Shown: piece after piece, positions 16,452 to 26,586 of the stretch
How positions within the stretch are numbered: position 1 is the first letter of the stretch
How the letters are laid out: every line of letters begins with the position of its first letter
Program-made: the position numbers and the translations under genes
The notes under the pieces: generated by a model
The model's database searches: none
What the model was told of the DNA's origin: nothing
Seen by the model: the letters and a program-made list of their open reading frames with translations, nothing else
Source of the DNA: Hyphomicrobiales bacterium
Lineage (GTDB): Bacteria; Pseudomonadota; Alphaproteobacteria; Rhizobiales; Rhizobiaceae
Direction of reading: 5' to 3'
Length of the DNA: 64,000 nucleotides
Assembly: GCA_900468065.1 (NCBI GenBank)
Contig: UBTA01000008.1
Coordinates: forward strand, 22,770 to 86,769

Positions 16452-17137
16452 GCGTCCGTGCGTCCGTCTTCCTTGATCATGTAGCCGGCCCCGCGCACGG
16501 TGCGCAGCAATGGCTGATCGAAATCCTTCTCGATCTTGGCGCGCAGCCGCGACACGTGCACGTCGATGACATTGGTCTGCGGATCGAAATGATAATCCCA
16601 GACATTTTCCAGCAGCATGGTGCGCGTCACCACCTGCCCCGCATTCTTCATCAGATATTCAAGCAGCCGGAATTCGCGTGGCTGCAGCAGAAGCTCGCGG
16701 CCTTGCCGTCTCACCGTATGCGACAGCCGGTCCAGCTCCAGATCGCCGACGCGATAGACCATGTCCTGTTCGGGAGCCCCTTTGCGGCGGCCAAGCACCT
16801 CGACGCGCGCCAGAAGCTCGTTGAAGGCGTAGGGTTTGGGCAGATAATCGTCGCCACCGGCGCGCAATCCCGTGACCCGGTCATCGACTTGGCCGAGTGC
16901 GGAAAGAATGAGAACCGGAGTGTGGACGCCCTTGCGGCGTAGTTCCGAGATCACCGATAGCCCATCGCGGCGCGGCAGCATGCGGTCGATGACGAGGACG
17001 TCGTAGCTGTTTTCGCTGGCCATGAACAGGCCGCTCTCGCCATCACTGGCATGGTCGGAGACGATACCAGCCTCGCGAAAGGCCTTTGCCAGATAGGCGG
17101 CCGCTTCGAGGTCATCTTCGATAATCAGAATCTTCAT
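16448..17137 (-). CDS. OmpR-family response regulator
   Basis: ATG 17137 gives 229 residues; the GTG-like extension to 17149 adds only four. The receiver domain has the acidic pair Glu7-Asp8-Asp9, phosphoacceptor Asp51 (VLVIDRMLPRRDG) and Lys in LPKPYAFNE. The C-terminal winged helix has FRLLEYLMKNAG and the recognition-helix region QTNVIDVHVSRLRAKIE. It resembles the QseB/CzcR/PmrA branch. It is translationally coupled to the kinase downstream and lies about 165 bases after degP in the same direction. Confidence 0.9.
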   Translation of the reverse strand: MKILIIEDDLEAAAYLAKAFREAGIVSDHASDGESGLFMASENSYDVLVIDRMLPRRDGLSVISELRRKGVHTPVLILSALGQVDDRVTGLRAGGDDYLPKPYAFNELLARVEVLGRRKGAPEQDMVYRVGDLELDRLSHTVRRQGRELLLQPREFRLLEYLMKNAGQVVTRTMLLENVWDYHFDPQTNVIDVHVSRLRAKIEKDFDQPLLRTVRGAGYMIKEDGRTDA

Positions 17138-17304
17138 ACGCGTGACCATAGTCCCTGACCCGTATCTTCCACAACCGGTTTACCCTTGGGAAATCACACC
17201 TGCCTGCCCGGTTGCGCAGATAAGCCGTGCCCTGAAACGCCAGACGCCGCGAAACCCTGGTGAAGGTCCGCGGCGCCCGGCAGCTGGAGCTGCGTCAGCC
17301 CTCG

Positions 17305-18870
17305 TCAGCCCTGGCTGATAGGAAGCGCCACGAAGCGACTGGCATTGTCGGCCTCGATCTGGAACAGCGCCTTTGTGCGTCCGTCCTTCTTGGCGGCCTC
17401 GATCACCTTGAGGATGTCGTCAGCCGACTTGACCTCCTGGTTGTTGACCGAAACGATCTTCTGGCCTTCCTTCAGGCCGCGATCGCTGGCGTCGGAGTCT
17501 GGATCGACCGCAGAGATCGTCACGCCCTTTCCGTCCTCGGAAGGCGTCACGGTCACACCGAGGTCCGCCAATGCCTTTTCGCTCGAAGGCTGCTGTTCTT
17601 CCTGCTGTTGCTCGGCACCGGTAGAAGCATCCTTGGTATCGGCAGGCAATGTTCCGACTTCGAGCTTGACGCTCTCAGCCTTGCCGTCACGCCACAAGGC
17701 GACATCGACGCTGGTACCCGGACGCATCAGGGCGATCTTGCGAGCCAGCTCGCGCGGACCCTTGATCGTGTCGCCATTGACAGCGGTGATCACATCACCC
17801 TTCTTGATACCGGCCTTTTCACCGGGAGAACCGGCCTGCGGCTCGACGACAAGCGCGCCGCTTGCCTCGGCAAGACCGAGCGATTCAGCCACATCCTTAT
17901 CGACCGGCTGGATCTGCACACCGAGCCAGCCACGGGACACTTCGCCATCCTTCATCAGATCGGTGACGACGTCCTTGGCAACGGATGCCGGAATGGCAAA
18001 GGCGATACCGACATTGCCGCCCGATGGCGAGAAGATTGCGGTGTTGATACCGACGACTTCGCCATTGAGGTTGAAGGTCGGACCACCGGAGTTTCCACGG
18101 TTCACCGCCGCGTCAACCTGCAGGTAGTCGTCATAAGGGCCGGAGCCGATATCGCGGCCACGTGCCGAAATGATGCCGGCGGTCACAGTACCACCGAGGC
18201 CGAAGGGATTGCCGACAGCAACGACCCAATCACCAACCCGGACCTTGCTGTCGTCGGCGAAGCCGACATAGGCAAACTTGCGCTTGTCATCGACCTTCAG
18301 CACGGCGAGGTCGGTGCGGCTGTCCTTACCGATCAGCTTGGCGTCCAGTTCGGTGCCATCGTTGAGAATGACGGTAAAGGCGGAGCCGTCAGAGACGACG
18401 TGATTGTTGGTGACGAGGTAGCCGTCTTCGGAGATGAAGAATCCTGACCCTTGTGAGGTCGGACGCAGGCGGCCGGGCTTGCCGTCGCGCAGTCCATGGT
18501 CACGTTCGGCGCGCTTGTCGCCGTTCGGGCCACCAAATTCCTTGAAGAAGCGCTTCAACGGGTGATCGTCTGGAAGTTCATCCAGACCACGGCCGCCGAA
18601 ATCGAAGCTGAAGCCGTTGCCGCTAGCGGCGTCATCGGAAACAGGATTGGCACGCGACTGTACGCGCACGGACACCACCGCCGGAGAAACCGCGTCGACG
18701 ACATCAGCAAAACTTGGAACCTGCGGCGCCTCGATCTTGACGGCGGCGGCAAAGGACTGGGTGATGGCTGCTGGGATGCCGGTCGACAGCATGACGGCCG
18801 CCAAACCAGCAACAGTCGTTGTCTTCAAGACGGTCTTGAGGGAGGGACGCAGTGCGTTTGTTTGAAACAT
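17305..18870 (-). CDS. degP: DegP/HtrA-family periplasmic serine protease
   Basis: The 521-residue protein has a signal peptide (hydrophobic core about residues 18-42, Ala-x-Ala end). The trypsin-like domain carries a His/Asp/Ser triad in TNNHVV (about 159), SRTDLAVLKV (about 186) and NRGNSGGP (about 262). Two PDZ domains follow (about 295-375 and 430-510). DegP degrades or refolds misfolded envelope proteins. The Gln/Glu-rich linker between the PDZ domains (EQQQEEQQ) is typical of rhizobial members. It follows the cytochrome c maturation genes in the same direction, as in other rhizobia, after a gap of about 210 bases. Confidence 0.95.
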   Translation of the reverse strand: MFQTNALRPSLKTVLKTTTVAGLAAVMLSTGIPAAITQSFAAAVKIEAPQVPSFADVVDAVSPAVVSVRVQSRANPVSDDAASGNGFSFDFGGRGLDELPDDHPLKRFFKEFGGPNGDKRAERDHGLRDGKPGRLRPTSQGSGFFISEDGYLVTNNHVVSDGSAFTVILNDGTELDAKLIGKDSRTDLAVLKVDDKRKFAYVGFADDSKVRVGDWVVAVGNPFGLGGTVTAGIISARGRDIGSGPYDDYLQVDAAVNRGNSGGPTFNLNGEVVGINTAIFSPSGGNVGIAFAIPASVAKDVVTDLMKDGEVSRGWLGVQIQPVDKDVAESLGLAEASGALVVEPQAGSPGEKAGIKKGDVITAVNGDTIKGPRELARKIALMRPGTSVDVALWRDGKAESVKLEVGTLPADTKDASTGAEQQQEEQQPSSEKALADLGVTVTPSEDGKGVTISAVDPDSDASDRGLKEGQKIVSVNNQEVKSADDILKVIEAAKKDGRTKALFQIEADNASRFVALPISQG

Positions 18871-19079
18871 CCGGTTTGCCTTTTCTCTTCATTTGCATTT
18901 GGCTGACTGGAGGAACAGCCGATGAAGAAGAAATAGTCGAACGCACCTTACTGACTTGTGTCCGGAAAATGAACTTTTGGTAATGTTGGGAATAAAACGG
19001 GTAGGCCTCACCCCGGAGGATGTTCCCGAAAACGGGTTGCGGCTGGGAAACCCCTTCCTTTCTAAGGAATGGAAGGAAA

Positions 19080-19535
19080 TCAATCCTTCAAGACAGCATC
19101 CAGCCGCGCCTGCTCGTCCGCAGACAATGCCGTTCCCGTCACCTTGCCGGTGCGGCGGCGAGCAGCAACAAGCATTGCCACAGCCCCAGCCAGAAGCAGC
19201 ACCACCGGCGCGCCCCACAGCAGCAGCGTCTTTGTCTCGAAGCGGGGATTGAGCAGCACGAACTCGCCGTAGCGCGAAACGACATAGCCAATGACCGCTT
19301 CGTCGCTATCGCCATTGGTGATCCGCTCGCGCACCAGAAGCCGCAGATCCTTGGCAAGCTCGGCATTCGAATCGTCAATCGACTGGTTCTGGCAGACCAT
19401 GCAGCGCAGTTGCGCGGACAGTCCGCGTGCCCGCGTTTCGAGCGCCGGATCAGCCAGCACCTCGTCGGGATTGACGGCAAAGGCCGGCCACGCCGATAAC
19501 ATCAGGAAGGCAATGACGAGCAACCGGCGGATCAT
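19080..19535 (-). CDS. cycL: Cytochrome c maturation thiol protein CycL/CcmH
   Basis: ATG 19535 overlaps the stop of the upstream ccmF gene (ATGA) and gives 151 residues with a cleavable signal peptide (to about residue 20). The heme-handling motif is [10 protein letters not shown] with Cys45 and Cys48. A C-terminal membrane helix (about residues 103-124) and a short cytoplasmic tail follow. The protein presents reduced apocytochrome c for heme ligation with CcmF. The longer frame to 19679 overlaps ccmF and is rejected. It is last in the cycHJKL operon. Confidence 0.93.
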   Translation of the reverse strand: MIRRLLVIAFLMLSAWPAFAVNPDEVLADPALETRARGLSAQLRCMVCQNQSIDDSNAELAKDLRLLVRERITNGDSDEAVIGYVVSRYGEFVLLNPRFETKTLLLWGAPVVLLLAGAVAMLVAARRRTGKVTGTALSADEQARLDAVLKD

Positions 19536-21520
19536 TGCGCGGGCTCCAGAACCGGTTTCTTCTGTTTCTTGGCGCGTGCCGGGGCGCCGACCCGCAGGCG
19601 TCTGTCGCTCAGCGAAACGGCGCCGCCAGCCATCATGAACACCGTGCCCAGCCAGATGCAGAGGATCATCGGCTTCCACCAGACCCTGACGACGACGCCG
19701 CCGTCTTTCATATCATCTCCGAGCGAAACATAGAGCTGGCTCAAACCGAATGTCCGCATACCCGCCTCGGTAGTCGGCATCTGCCGTGCCGTATAAAACC
19801 GCTTCGACGACCAGACCTCAGCCACTTCGCTACCGGCCTGGCTGATGGTGAAGTGCCCGGATTCCTCGCTATAATTTGGCCCTTTGCCGTTGCGCAGCCC
19901 ATCGAAGCGCAGCGTATAACCGCCAGCATCCGTGGTCATGCCCGGCTTCATCTCGACGATGTGTTCCGTCTCGAACGCGGTGACCGCAACAATGCCGATC
20001 AGCGTCACGCCAAGCCCGATATGCGCCAGCGCCGTACCGAAAACCGATCGCGGAAGACCAGACACACGCCGCCAGGCGACCGCTCCCGTTACCTTGCCAA
20101 GGCCCGACCGCAGGAAAAGCTCCGTCAGCGAACCGGCGATCATATAGGCGCCAAGCGCGATGCCGAACAGCGCCATGATCGGGCCGCCATTCTGCGCGTA
20201 GTAGATGACACTCCCGACAACCAGACCAAAGGCCACTGCGGCAAACAGGCGTTGCCCTGCCCCGAGCAGATCGCCACGTTTCCAGGCGAGCAGCGGGCCG
20301 AAGGGCACGGCCAGCATCAGCGGCAGCATCAGCAGTCCGAAGGTCATGTTGAAGAAGGGCGGGCCGACGGATATTTTCGCACCGGTCACCGCTTCGAGCG
20401 CCAGTGGATAGAGCGTGCCGATCAAGACGGTCGCGGCGGCGGTCGTCAGGATCAGATTGTTGAAGACCAGCGCGCCCTCACGCGAAATTGGAGCGAACAG
20501 ACCGCCCGCCTTCAGATGTGCGGCCCGGAACGCAAACAGCGATAGCGCGCCGCCGATGAAGAGAATGAGGATCATCAGGATGAAGACGCCGCGCGTCGGG
20601 TCGGTGGCAAAGGCATGAACCGATGTCAGCACGCCGGAGCGGACGAGGAAGGTGCCGAGCAGCGACATCGAGAATGTCATGATCGCCAGAAGCACGGTCC
20701 AGATCTTCAGCGCCTCGCGCTTTTCCATCACCAGCGCCGAATGCAACAGCGCAGTGCCGGCAAGCCAGGGAATGAAGGAGGCATTTTCGACCGGATCCCA
20801 GAACCACCAGCCACCCCAGCCGAGTTCGTAATAGGCCCAGTAGGAGCCCATCGAGATACCGGCCGTCAAACAGGTCCAGGCGGCCAGCGTCCACGGCCGC
20901 ACCCAGCGGGCCCAGGCAGCATCGATACGGCCTTCGATCAGCGCGGCGATGGCAAAGGAGAAACAGACCGAAAAGCCGACATAACCGAGGTAGAGCAGCG
21001 GCGGATGGATGGCCAGCCCTATATCCTGCAGTACCGGGTTAAGGTCGCGCCCCTCGCCCGGCGCATCCAGCAACCGGTTGAAGGGATTGGACGTCAAAAG
21101 GATGAACAACGAAAACGACACGGCGATCCACGCCTGCACCGCCAGAACATTGGCTTTCAGCGTCTCCGGCAGATTGTTGCCGAACACTGCGACCAGCGCC
21201 GAGAAAAAGGTGAGAATCAGCACCCACAGCAGCATCGAGCCTTCGTGATTGCCCCAGACGCCGGAAAACTTGTAGATCAGCGGGATCTGCGAATGCGAAT
21301 TCTCCCAGACGTTCTGGACGGAGAAATCGGATGTCACATGGGCGTAGGTGAGAACCCCGAACGACAGAGCCATCAGCAAGAACGTGGCCTTGGCCGCTAC
21401 CGTGCCGATCTCCATCAGTGCATGGTCGTTGCGGAGCGCGCCGATAATCGGCAGCACGGCCTGCAATAGCGATGTGGCAAGCGCCAGAACCAGAGCATAG
21501 TGACCAAGCTCGATGATCAT
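19532..21520 (-). CDS. cycK: Heme lyase subunit CycK/CcmF
   Basis: The 662-residue polytopic membrane protein has about 15 hydrophobic segments. The heme-binding tryptophan-rich segment [19 protein letters not shown] lies at about residues 235-253, and conserved histidines occur in the flanking loops. CcmF joins heme, delivered by CcmE, to apocytochrome c in the periplasm. It overlaps cycJ and cycL by four bases each, so the four cyc genes are translationally coupled. Confidence 0.95.
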   Translation of the reverse strand: MIIELGHYALVLALATSLLQAVLPIIGALRNDHALMEIGTVAAKATFLLMALSFGVLTYAHVTSDFSVQNVWENSHSQIPLIYKFSGVWGNHEGSMLLWVLILTFFSALVAVFGNNLPETLKANVLAVQAWIAVSFSLFILLTSNPFNRLLDAPGEGRDLNPVLQDIGLAIHPPLLYLGYVGFSVCFSFAIAALIEGRIDAAWARWVRPWTLAAWTCLTAGISMGSYWAYYELGWGGWWFWDPVENASFIPWLAGTALLHSALVMEKREALKIWTVLLAIMTFSMSLLGTFLVRSGVLTSVHAFATDPTRGVFILMILILFIGGALSLFAFRAAHLKAGGLFAPISREGALVFNNLILTTAAATVLIGTLYPLALEAVTGAKISVGPPFFNMTFGLLMLPLMLAVPFGPLLAWKRGDLLGAGQRLFAAVAFGLVVGSVIYYAQNGGPIMALFGIALGAYMIAGSLTELFLRSGLGKVTGAVAWRRVSGLPRSVFGTALAHIGLGVTLIGIVAVTAFETEHIVEMKPGMTTDAGGYTLRFDGLRNGKGPNYSEESGHFTISQAGSEVAEVWSSKRFYTARQMPTTEAGMRTFGLSQLYVSLGDDMKDGGVVVRVWWKPMILCIWLGTVFMMAGGAVSLSDRRLRVGAPARAKKQKKPVLEPAQ

Positions 21521-21969
21521 TGGATATTTTCCTTGCCGCCGAGATTGACGCCCTGCGCCTTCAACCGGTCCGCCACGTCCTTAGGCATATAGGTCTCGTC
21601 ATGCTTGGCAAGCACGGTATCGGCAACGAAAACCGGGCTTCCTTCCTTGAAACTGCCTTCGGCGACAACGCCCTGTCCTTCGCGGAACAGGTCCGGCAAA
21701 ATTCCGGTATAGGTCACCGGCACCGTGTCCAACGTGTCGGTGACGCTGAAAGTGATGGTCATGCCCTCGCCACGCTTGAGCGAACCAGTCTCAACCAGAC
21801 CGCCGAGCCGGATGCGCGTGCCCGGGGCGAGGTCGGCCTTCATGAGGTCACCAGGGACGTAGAAATAGGCAATCGCCTGGCTGAACGCGACCATCACCAG
21901 CAACACGGCCGCAACGATGAACGACACACCGCCGCCAATCATCACAAGGCGCTTCTGTTTGCGGGTCAT
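21517..21969 (-). CDS. cycJ: Periplasmic heme chaperone CycJ/CcmE
   Basis: The 150-residue protein has an N-terminal membrane anchor (about residues 9-30) and an OB-fold domain. The covalent heme-binding His123 sits in [11 protein letters not shown], with the following tyrosine in the usual place. It receives heme from the CcmABCD system, which is not in this window, and passes it to CcmF/CcmH. It starts within the cycH stop codon (ATGA). Confidence 0.95.
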   Translation of the reverse strand: MTRKQKRLVMIGGGVSFIVAAVLLVMVAFSQAIAYFYVPGDLMKADLAPGTRIRLGGLVETGSLKRGEGMTITFSVTDTLDTVPVTYTGILPDLFREGQGVVAEGSFKEGSPVFVADTVLAKHDETYMPKDVADRLKAQGVNLGGKENIQ

Positions 21970-23120
21970 TCCACGCCTCCATCGGCCTTCAGCCCAAGCT
22001 CGCCTGCCAGCGCAAGCAGTTGCTTGCCTTCGCTACCATCCGCCGGGAAGACGGCAAGCCCCTGCTTCAGCGCGTCGGCTGCCTTGTCCTTCTGGCCGAG
22101 CACGGAATAGGAGCGGATGATCCGCATCCATCCCTCGAAATTCTTCGGCTCTGTCTTCAGCTTTTCAGCGAGACTGCCGACCATGCCCTCGATCATCGCC
22201 GTACGATCGCCAGCGGTCATATCCTTCGCCGCCGCAACATCCTCGCTTGTGGGGTTGCCCAGCGGTGTCCCAGCCTGCTGCGCCGAAGTCACTGGGGCAT
22301 CGCCCTTGAGGCCGGCAATATGCTCGTTGACCAGCGGCAGCCAAGGGGCACCGGCCGGTGATGTCCGGACAATCTGCTCGAAGGCGGCAAGCGCTTCCGG
22401 CGCCTTGCCTTCCTGTTTCAAAGCAAGCGCCAGGTAAAACTGCGCACGCGGATCACCGGGTTCGATCACCAAGAGTTTCTGCAGCGCGTCGCGTGCCTCG
22501 TTGGTCACAAGCCCTCCGGAAAGCGCGATCAGGCTTTCGGCATAGCCGCCCAACCGCACGGGGTTTGCCCCGAGGATGCGCAGCGCGTTGCGGAATGCCA
22601 CGGCGGCCTCCTCGACCCTGCCGGTTCGATAATAGATCGGCGCCAGCACGTCCCATCCGGCACCGTCTTCAGGATTGGCAACCAGTTGCTGTTCGGCCCG
22701 CGCGATCAAGATGTTCATATCGTCGCCGGGATTTGCCAGACGGGCGGCCAGCGGCGCATCCAGCACATCCGGATTGCCGGTCCGCAAGTAAAGACAGAGC
22801 CCGACGGCAGGCAGAATGAGAACGACGGCGAGCTGCGCCAGTCGGTTGCTTCGCTTTACCGGTTGAACAGGCGCTGCGGCTTTCACAGCGTCGGTCGCGG
22901 CCAGCAGGCGGCGGGCGACCTCGGCGCGCGCGAAATTCGCATCGTCGCCGGAGATCAGGCCATTTTTCTCGTCACGCTTCAGCTCTTCCAGCTGATCGCG
23001 ATAGACCTCGACATCATGGGATTGGGGGGCCTCGGCGCTGGCGGCGGCGCGCAGCAGCGGAAGCAGCAGAACAGCGGCAACGGCCGCCGTCAGGGTGGCA
23101 ACTAGGATCCAGAACAGCAT
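21966..23120 (-). CDS. cycH: Cytochrome c maturation protein CycH/CcmI with TPR domain
   Basis: The 384-residue protein has two N-terminal membrane helices (about residues 3-23 and 95-115) separated by a cytoplasmic loop with [15 protein letters not shown] periplasmic TPR-like part follows (about residues 140-300). CcmI binds apocytochrome c and hands it to the heme lyase. It is first in the cycHJKL operon and is separated from the feuPQ genes by one lipoprotein gene. Confidence 0.93.
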   Translation of the reverse strand: MLFWILVATLTAAVAAVLLLPLLRAAASAEAPQSHDVEVYRDQLEELKRDEKNGLISGDDANFARAEVARRLLAATDAVKAAAPVQPVKRSNRLAQLAVVLILPAVGLCLYLRTGNPDVLDAPLAARLANPGDDMNILIARAEQQLVANPEDGAGWDVLAPIYYRTGRVEEAAVAFRNALRILGANPVRLGGYAESLIALSGGLVTNEARDALQKLLVIEPGDPRAQFYLALALKQEGKAPEALAAFEQIVRTSPAGAPWLPLVNEHIAGLKGDAPVTSAQQAGTPLGNPTSEDVAAAKDMTAGDRTAMIEGMVGSLAEKLKTEPKNFEGWMRIIRSYSVLGQKDKAADALKQGLAVFPADGSEGKQLLALAGELGLKADGGVE

Positions 23121-23216
23121 GTGCGCTCAATTACTATGCGAAGCCTGCCATTCCAATCGGAAAACCGGAGATGACGGAAATTTGAGGCGTTTCGCCGCAA
23201 CTGTCGAATGCGAAGA

Positions 23217-23666
23217 TCAGCCCAGTGGCGTCCACGTGCCGTCGGCATTGCGGCAAGCGGCGCCACGCGCGACACTGTCCTGCCCCTTGACCGTTACCGT
23301 ATGGCTGTATTGGCGGCAGTTCTGCGAACCCACCTGATAGGGTGCCGCAGCAACGACCGAGCCGCTGATGCCTGATCCCTGCCAGACCACAGGCTGCCCG
23401 CCGCGCGATCCTTCCAGAGCCCGGTATTCGGCCTCCAGCGCCCGCTGGCGGTCGGCCTTGCTGATCGAAAGTCCCGCTTGACGCCCGATCACACCGCCGC
23501 CAAGGGCTGCGATATAGGAAGCCGATGTGTTCGAGGTGATCCCGCTCCCTGGCTTTCCAGCGTCACGCGAAGCCGTACCGCAGCCGGCGATCAACAGCGA
23601 CGAGGCAATCAGGCACGCAGCCGGTGAAGCGGAAAGGAGGGTCGGGAAACGGGCCTGGTTCTTCAT
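23217..23666 (-). CDS. Outer-membrane lipoprotein, 17 kDa surface antigen-like
   Basis: The 149-residue product has a lipoprotein signal ending in LLIAGCG, a glycine-rich stretch (AALGGGVIGRQAG, about residues 54-66) like the glycine zipper of the Rickettsia 17 kDa antigen/RT0821 family, and a C-terminal part with two cysteines (SQNCRQY, GAACRNADGTW). The last motif, C-R-x-x-D-G-x-W, is common in surface antigen 2 domains. It is probably an envelope structural protein. It lies between feuQ and cycH in the same orientation. Confidence 0.75.
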   Translation of the reverse strand: MKNQARFPTLLSASPAACLIASSLLIAGCGTASRDAGKPGSGITSNTSASYIAALGGGVIGRQAGLSISKADRQRALEAEYRALEGSRGGQPVVWQGSGISGSVVAAAPYQVGSQNCRQYSHTVTVKGQDSVARGAACRNADGTWTPLG

Positions 23667-23858
23667 CGTATCGGACAGCTCTTACGGTTTCCGGTGCATC
23701 GGCAGATCATGGCTCGGCTTCAGGCCGATTCATGGCTCACTATCTTTTTACATTCCCCGCATGGGCAGGCAACATCGCAGCGTTTAAAGCTGCTGCATTG
23801 CGGAATTTTGCCAGCAATCCTGTCAAAAAAGTCACGCGGCGGCTCAAAACACGTCCCA

Positions 23859-25253
23859 TCATGACACAGCCGGCAGCACGATCAGTGCCTTCAGCCCCCC
23901 GCGTTCCCCCCGCGACAGCCCCAGAGTGCCCTGATATTCGCCAGCAATCTCGCTGACGATCGACAATCCGAGCCCGGTTCCCGGCTTGCTTTCGTCCAAT
24001 CTTTTGCCGCGCTTGATGGCAATGCCAATCTGCTCGGGCTCCAGACCAGGCCCGTCATCGTCAACCTCGATGGCGATCCAATTGCGCCGACCCGGATCTT
24101 TGCCCTGCACGCCCTCCGGCGCGATCTGTGCAAGAATGTGAACCTGATCGGTCGCATAGCGCGCAGCATTGTCGAGCAGATTGCCGACCGTTTCCTCGAC
24201 ATCCTGCTGTTCCATCGCGAGAATCAGGCCGGGCGGTGACACAGTCAGCAAAAAGGTCTTGTCCGGGTGCAGCCGGCGCATGACGCGCACTAGCCGCTCA
24301 AGCACGGGTTCAACCTCGGTCCGCGCCAGAACCGATTCGCGCTGTGCAGCGATCCGGGCCCGGTTGAGATAGGACTGCACCTGCATTTGCATCGCATCCG
24401 CCTGCGCCTTGACGAGATCGCCGTGCGGTGGCTCAAGCACCCGCGCTTCATTGATCAAAACGGCAAGCGGCGTCTTCAACGAATGGGCGAGATTGCCGAC
24501 CTGCATGCGGGCGCGCTCGATGATGCGCCGGTTGCTGTCGATCAGTGCGTTGACCTCGCTTGCCAGGGGCTGAATTTCGCGCGGAAACTCTCCGTCCAGC
24601 CGCTCGCTTTCGCCGCCACGGATCTTTTCCAGCGACCGCCTCGCCTGGTCGAGAGGCCTCAGCCCGAAGAGAATGGCCAGCGCATTCATGCCCAGACCGC
24701 CGAAACCAAAGATAGCCAGCGCCAGGTAGAGGTTGCGATTGAAGTCGTTGATATCGGCTTCCAGCACATCGCGGTTGCCCGCAACCCGGAAACGGGCCGT
24801 ATGCCCCTGAATATCCAGAACGACTTCAGTCTCCGCCACTTCGACGTCATTGTTGAAGGAATCGACGGTGGTATAGAAACGCTCGTAGCGAATATCGAAG
24901 GGAACTTCATCGACGCTGGCGATCGGCAGCTTGCCAGAACCGAGCGAGGTCGAAATCAGCGGCGGCGTATTGAATTCGCCGATCGGCTCGACGATCCAGT
25001 ACCAGCCCGTCTGCGGTTGGGAGAAGCGCAGATCGCCCAGTTGCGGACTACCGGCCAGCACCGACTTGTCGTTGACGACGATCGAATTGATGACGTTGTA
25101 GAGTTGCGCGCGCAAAAGGTCCTGAAAGCCGCGCTCCGAACCTTGCCGGTAGAGCGTCGAGATCACCACGCCGATCACCACCAGCGCCACCACCGCCCAG
25201 ATGGTGGAAACCAGAAGAACGCGTGCGGTCAGTGATTGCGGGCGTAGCATCAT
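23859..25253 (-). CDS. feuQ: Sensor histidine kinase FeuQ
   Basis: The 464-residue kinase has membrane helices at about residues 9-33 and 172-195 around a periplasmic domain of about 135 residues. The catalytic His is near residue 255 (NLAHSLKTPLAVL), followed by an N-box (VGNLLDNAARYA), G1 (DDGPGLEPEQ) and G2 (GTGLGLSIVSEIAG). The PhoQ-like layout, the adjacent PhoP-like regulator and the nearby cycHJKL operon match the Rhizobium leguminosarum arrangement in which feuPQ and cycHJKL were both linked to iron uptake. In Sinorhizobium, FeuQ activity is restrained by the periplasmic protein FeuN; a candidate lies at 26216. The gene name rests on this context. Confidence 0.8.
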   Translation of the reverse strand: MMLRPQSLTARVLLVSTIWAVVALVVIGVVISTLYRQGSERGFQDLLRAQLYNVINSIVVNDKSVLAGSPQLGDLRFSQPQTGWYWIVEPIGEFNTPPLISTSLGSGKLPIASVDEVPFDIRYERFYTTVDSFNNDVEVAETEVVLDIQGHTARFRVAGNRDVLEADINDFNRNLYLALAIFGFGGLGMNALAILFGLRPLDQARRSLEKIRGGESERLDGEFPREIQPLASEVNALIDSNRRIIERARMQVGNLAHSLKTPLAVLINEARVLEPPHGDLVKAQADAMQMQVQSYLNRARIAAQRESVLARTEVEPVLERLVRVMRRLHPDKTFLLTVSPPGLILAMEQQDVEETVGNLLDNAARYATDQVHILAQIAPEGVQGKDPGRRNWIAIEVDDDGPGLEPEQIGIAIKRGKRLDESKPGTGLGLSIVSEIAGEYQGTLGLSRGERGGLKALIVLPAVS

Positions 25254-25347
25254 GGCTGTCGCCGAATGGTTTGGCAGAACAACAATATCAGGCCTTGTCC
25301 CTCGTGCGCAGACGCCCGGTCTTTCCGGTTGATGATCGTGATCCCGC

Positions 25348-26034
25348 TCAGGATTTCACTTCCTTGCTGGCCATGCCGGGTGCCTGCATCCGGTAGCCAA
25401 GGCCGCGCACGGTTTCGATCAGGTCATTACCGATCTTCTTGCGAAGCCGGCCGACAAAAACCTCGATCGTGTTGGAATCACGGTCGAAATCCTGATCGTA
25501 CATGTGCTCGACCAGTTCCGTGCGCGACACCACCTGCCCCATGTGGTGCATGAGATAGGACAGAAGCCGGAATTCATGGGAGGTCAGTTTCAGCGCCACG
25601 CCGTTGACCAGCGCCTTGGAGCCCTTGGTGTCCAGCCGGACAGGGCCGCAGACGATTTCGGAGCTTGCGTGTCCTGCCGCGCGCCGGATCAGTGCCCGGA
25701 TACGGGCCAGCACCTCCTCGACATGGAATGGCTTGGTGACGTAATCGTCGGCACCGGCGTCTATACCGGCCACCTTGTCGCTCCAGCGGTCGCGTGCGGT
25801 GAGAATCAGTACCGGCATGACCTTTCCGGCACCGCGCCATTTTTCCAGCACGGTAATGCCGTCCATTTCCGGCAGCCCGATATCGAGGATGACGGCGTCA
25901 TAGGGTTCGCCCTCGCCGAGATAATGGCCTTCCTCGCCGTCGAAGGCCTGGTCGACGACATATCCGGCTTCCTTCAGGGTATCAGTCAGTTGACGGTTGA
26001 GGTTGACGTCGTCTTCGACCACCAGAATGCGCAT
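25348..26034 (-). CDS. feuP: Response regulator FeuP (PhoP-like)
   Basis: ATG 26034 gives 228 residues. The receiver has Glu7-Asp8-Asp9, phosphoacceptor Asp51 (AVILDIGLPEMDG) and Lys in VTKPFHVEEVLAR. The DNA-binding winged helix shows SHEFRLLSYLMHHMG and DSNTIEVFVGRLRKKIG. Frames extending upstream to 26145 run into a hairpin region and are rejected. It is first of the feuP-feuQ pair (about 95 bases apart). In rhizobia FeuP activates genes for export of cyclic glucans and other envelope functions and was first linked to iron uptake. Confidence 0.8.
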   Translation of the reverse strand: MRILVVEDDVNLNRQLTDTLKEAGYVVDQAFDGEEGHYLGEGEPYDAVILDIGLPEMDGITVLEKWRGAGKVMPVLILTARDRWSDKVAGIDAGADDYVTKPFHVEEVLARIRALIRRAAGHASSEIVCGPVRLDTKGSKALVNGVALKLTSHEFRLLSYLMHHMGQVVSRTELVEHMYDQDFDRDSNTIEVFVGRLRKKIGNDLIETVRGLGYRMQAPGMASKEVKS

Positions 26035-26111
26035 GAACAGACTTTCTTCCCTTGCGCGCCAGCATTTCCCAAAGATCTGCTGTCGCGTTGCAACACGAGA
26101 CTTCATCAGGA

Positions 26112-26147
26112 TTCGATGATAGGGAACCCCGTAGGTTCCCATCATCG
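26112..26147. repeat. Long inverted repeat between feuN and feuP
   Basis: TTCGATGATAGGGAACC pairs with GGTTCCCATCATCGAA around CCGTA, giving 16 base pairs with one bulged base. It has no T-run on either strand. It sits between feuN and feuP, about 80 bases upstream of feuP, and could be a terminator, an attenuator or an operator. Confidence 0.6.
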
Positions 26148-26215
26148 AACCCTGGTATTACTGCTTACCTTATTTCATCCATTTCGAGAATGTTCTGAAG
26201 GCAGGCATCTTGCGG

Positions 26216-26467
26216 CTACATCGGCACCCGCATCGTCACCTTTTTCGGACGGCCGCCATTGCCCGGGATCAGCACAGTGACGACGCATTTTCCGTCGCTG
26301 GTCGGCTGCGCTGACAGGAGTTCACCCCCCGTCTGAGCCACCACTTCGGCCGCCGCCTGACCGCAGTCGCCATCCACGGCGACAACCATCGATGGCACAT
26401 CAATCGCCGGCGGTGCGAATCCGGAAAGGCCCGCTGCAAGCGTTGCTATGATCAAGGGTGAGGACAT
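26216..26467 (-). CDS. feuN: Small periplasmic protein, candidate FeuN
   Basis: ATG 26467 opens an 83-residue product with a short signal peptide (SPLIIATLAAGLSGFAPPA). The mature domain holds two cysteines (GDCGQ and GKCVV) and a basic tail (PGNGGRPKKVTMRVPM). A small periplasmic protein encoded beside feuP, called FeuN, restrains FeuQ signalling in Sinorhizobium meliloti; size, export signal and position agree here. The alternative longer frame to 26551 adds residues before the signal peptide and is rejected. The identification rests on context and size, not on an alignment. Confidence 0.65.
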   Translation of the reverse strand: MSSPLIIATLAAGLSGFAPPAIDVPSMVVAVDGDCGQAAAEVVAQTGGELLSAQPTSDGKCVVTVLIPGNGGRPKKVTMRVPM

Positions 26468-26586
26468 GAACGCACTTTCGGATTGAAAACAATAATGGCG
26501 ACCTGGGAAGCATCGTTGCAGTTTTAATAACCGATACAGTCTGAATGGCAAATGAATGTCCCGGAACAGCCTGTTTTGCGCAATGT

